Positions 51,473-51,630 of a stretch of DNA of 51,630 nt are shown here, one piece after another. The position numbers were made by a program, and so were the translations under genes. The notes under the pieces are model-generated. The model had not been told where the DNA came from. It saw only the letters and a list, made by a program, of their open reading frames with translations, and searched no databases. Each line of letters opens with the position of its first letter. Within the stretch, counting starts at the first letter, position 1. Source of the DNA: Pseudomonadota bacterium (GTDB lineage: Bacteria; Desulfobacterota; Desulfobulbia; Desulfobulbales; Desulfocapsaceae). The DNA lies in NCBI GenBank assembly GCA_018820855.1, contig JAHJNL010000065.1, positions 1-51,630 of the forward strand. The letters run 5' to 3'.

Positions 51473-51630
51473 ATGTTAGTAGTGGAGAAAATAGCAAAGA
51501 TACGTCGTTATCATTTTGTAAAAGGGCTTGGAATAAAAACGATCAGCCGTCAACTCGGGATATCAAAGAATACAGTCCGGAAGGTTGTTCGCAGTGGGGT
51601 GACAGAGCATATCTATAAGCGCACAATTCA
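51473..51630 (+). CDS. IS21-family transposase IstA, 5' part (runs off the window)
   Basis: The frame starting at ATG 51473, with GGAGG just upstream, is open to the window end (52 codons). It reads VEKIAKIRRYHFVKGLGIKT then ISRQLGISKNTVRKVVRSGV, the N-terminal helix-turn-helix of IstA. IstA is the DDE transposase; IstB (AAA+) should follow outside the window. The other-frame open stretch at 51418-51618 is not a gene. Confidence 0.8.
   Translation, partial: MLVVEKIAKIRRYHFVKGLGIKTISRQLGISKNTVRKVVRSGVTEHIYKRTI

Noticed and set aside
1-51630. CRISPR arrays or phage structural genes
   Set aside because: No regularly spaced direct repeats and no capsid, terminase, portal or integrase reading frames were found.

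Overview
The window is bacterial chromosomal DNA of moderate GC. It most resembles a sulfate-reducing or related anaerobe of the Desulfobulbales (former Deltaproteobacteria). This is an inference from gene content: futalosine-type menaquinone genes, a tungsten aldehyde:ferredoxin oxidoreductase paired with an iron alcohol dehydrogenase, an apparent selenoprotein, and polar-flagellum-type genes with PilZ proteins. No rRNA or species marker is present, so the lineage is tentative.

Layout. 1-2.5 kb: possible end of a + strand gene, tRNA-Glu with promoter and terminator, then a flavodoxin-fold reductase and amylomaltase (malQ) on the minus strand. 2.9-11 kb, plus strand: a sigma-70 factor ending in a strong terminator, then a tight menaquinone operon (mqnE, mqnC, an aminofutalosine deaminase-like amidohydrolase, mqnA, a UbiX homologue, a UbiA-type prenyltransferase, and a DUF3108 protein). 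11-13 kb: adenylate kinase and purC, convergent with a hybrid histidine kinase. 14.9-18 kb, minus strand: Fe-alcohol dehydrogenase then AOR, separated by a perfect 18-bp hairpin and preceded by a possible sigma-54 site. 18-19.2 kb: mostly non-coding, with a possible Nudix relic. 19.2-22.8 kb, minus strand: tRNA-Leu(UAA), phoH, an in-frame ybeY-pdxJ fusion, and a secreted DsbA-like protein whose catalytic first cysteine position is an in-frame TGA (probable selenocysteine). 23.1-29.5 kb, plus strand: tRNA-Leu(UAG), tig-clpP-clpX-lon, tRNA-Val, tRNA-Asp. 29.5-30.7 kb: a decayed accessory patch with a secreted protein, an IS3 orfA relic and a short tRNA-Asp-like fragment. 30.7-39.7 kb: flagellar and c-di-GMP region. 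Three PilZ proteins, a FliK-like protein and an FlhB C-terminal homologue lie on the minus strand; fliC, flaG, fliD, fliS and two small coiled-coil proteins lie on the plus strand. 39.7-47.3 kb, minus strand: a six-gene operon with overlapping or abutting genes (TPP enzyme, SDR, ATP-grasp, NeuB-like synthase, PseG/SpsG-like protein, GH57-like protein). 47.3-51.6 kb: a REPIN-like inverted pair, a B12-binding-type radical SAM protein, an IS3 element with one nonsense codon, and the start of an IS21 element.

How the parts work together. The mqn genes make the naphthoate core of menaquinone and begin tailing it. The tig-clpPX-lon block is the usual folding and ATP-dependent proteolysis unit. The flagellar block makes filament, cap and chaperones, with PilZ proteins probably tuning motility. 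The six-gene sugar operon sits directly behind the filament genes. My best reading is that it makes, transfers or trims an unusual nonulosonic-acid-like decoration of flagellin or another surface polymer. Its combination of TPP enzyme, SDR and ATP-grasp with a NeuB that lacks the SAF domain does not match the legionaminate, pseudaminate or sialate pathways I know. It is the best candidate here for an undescribed system.
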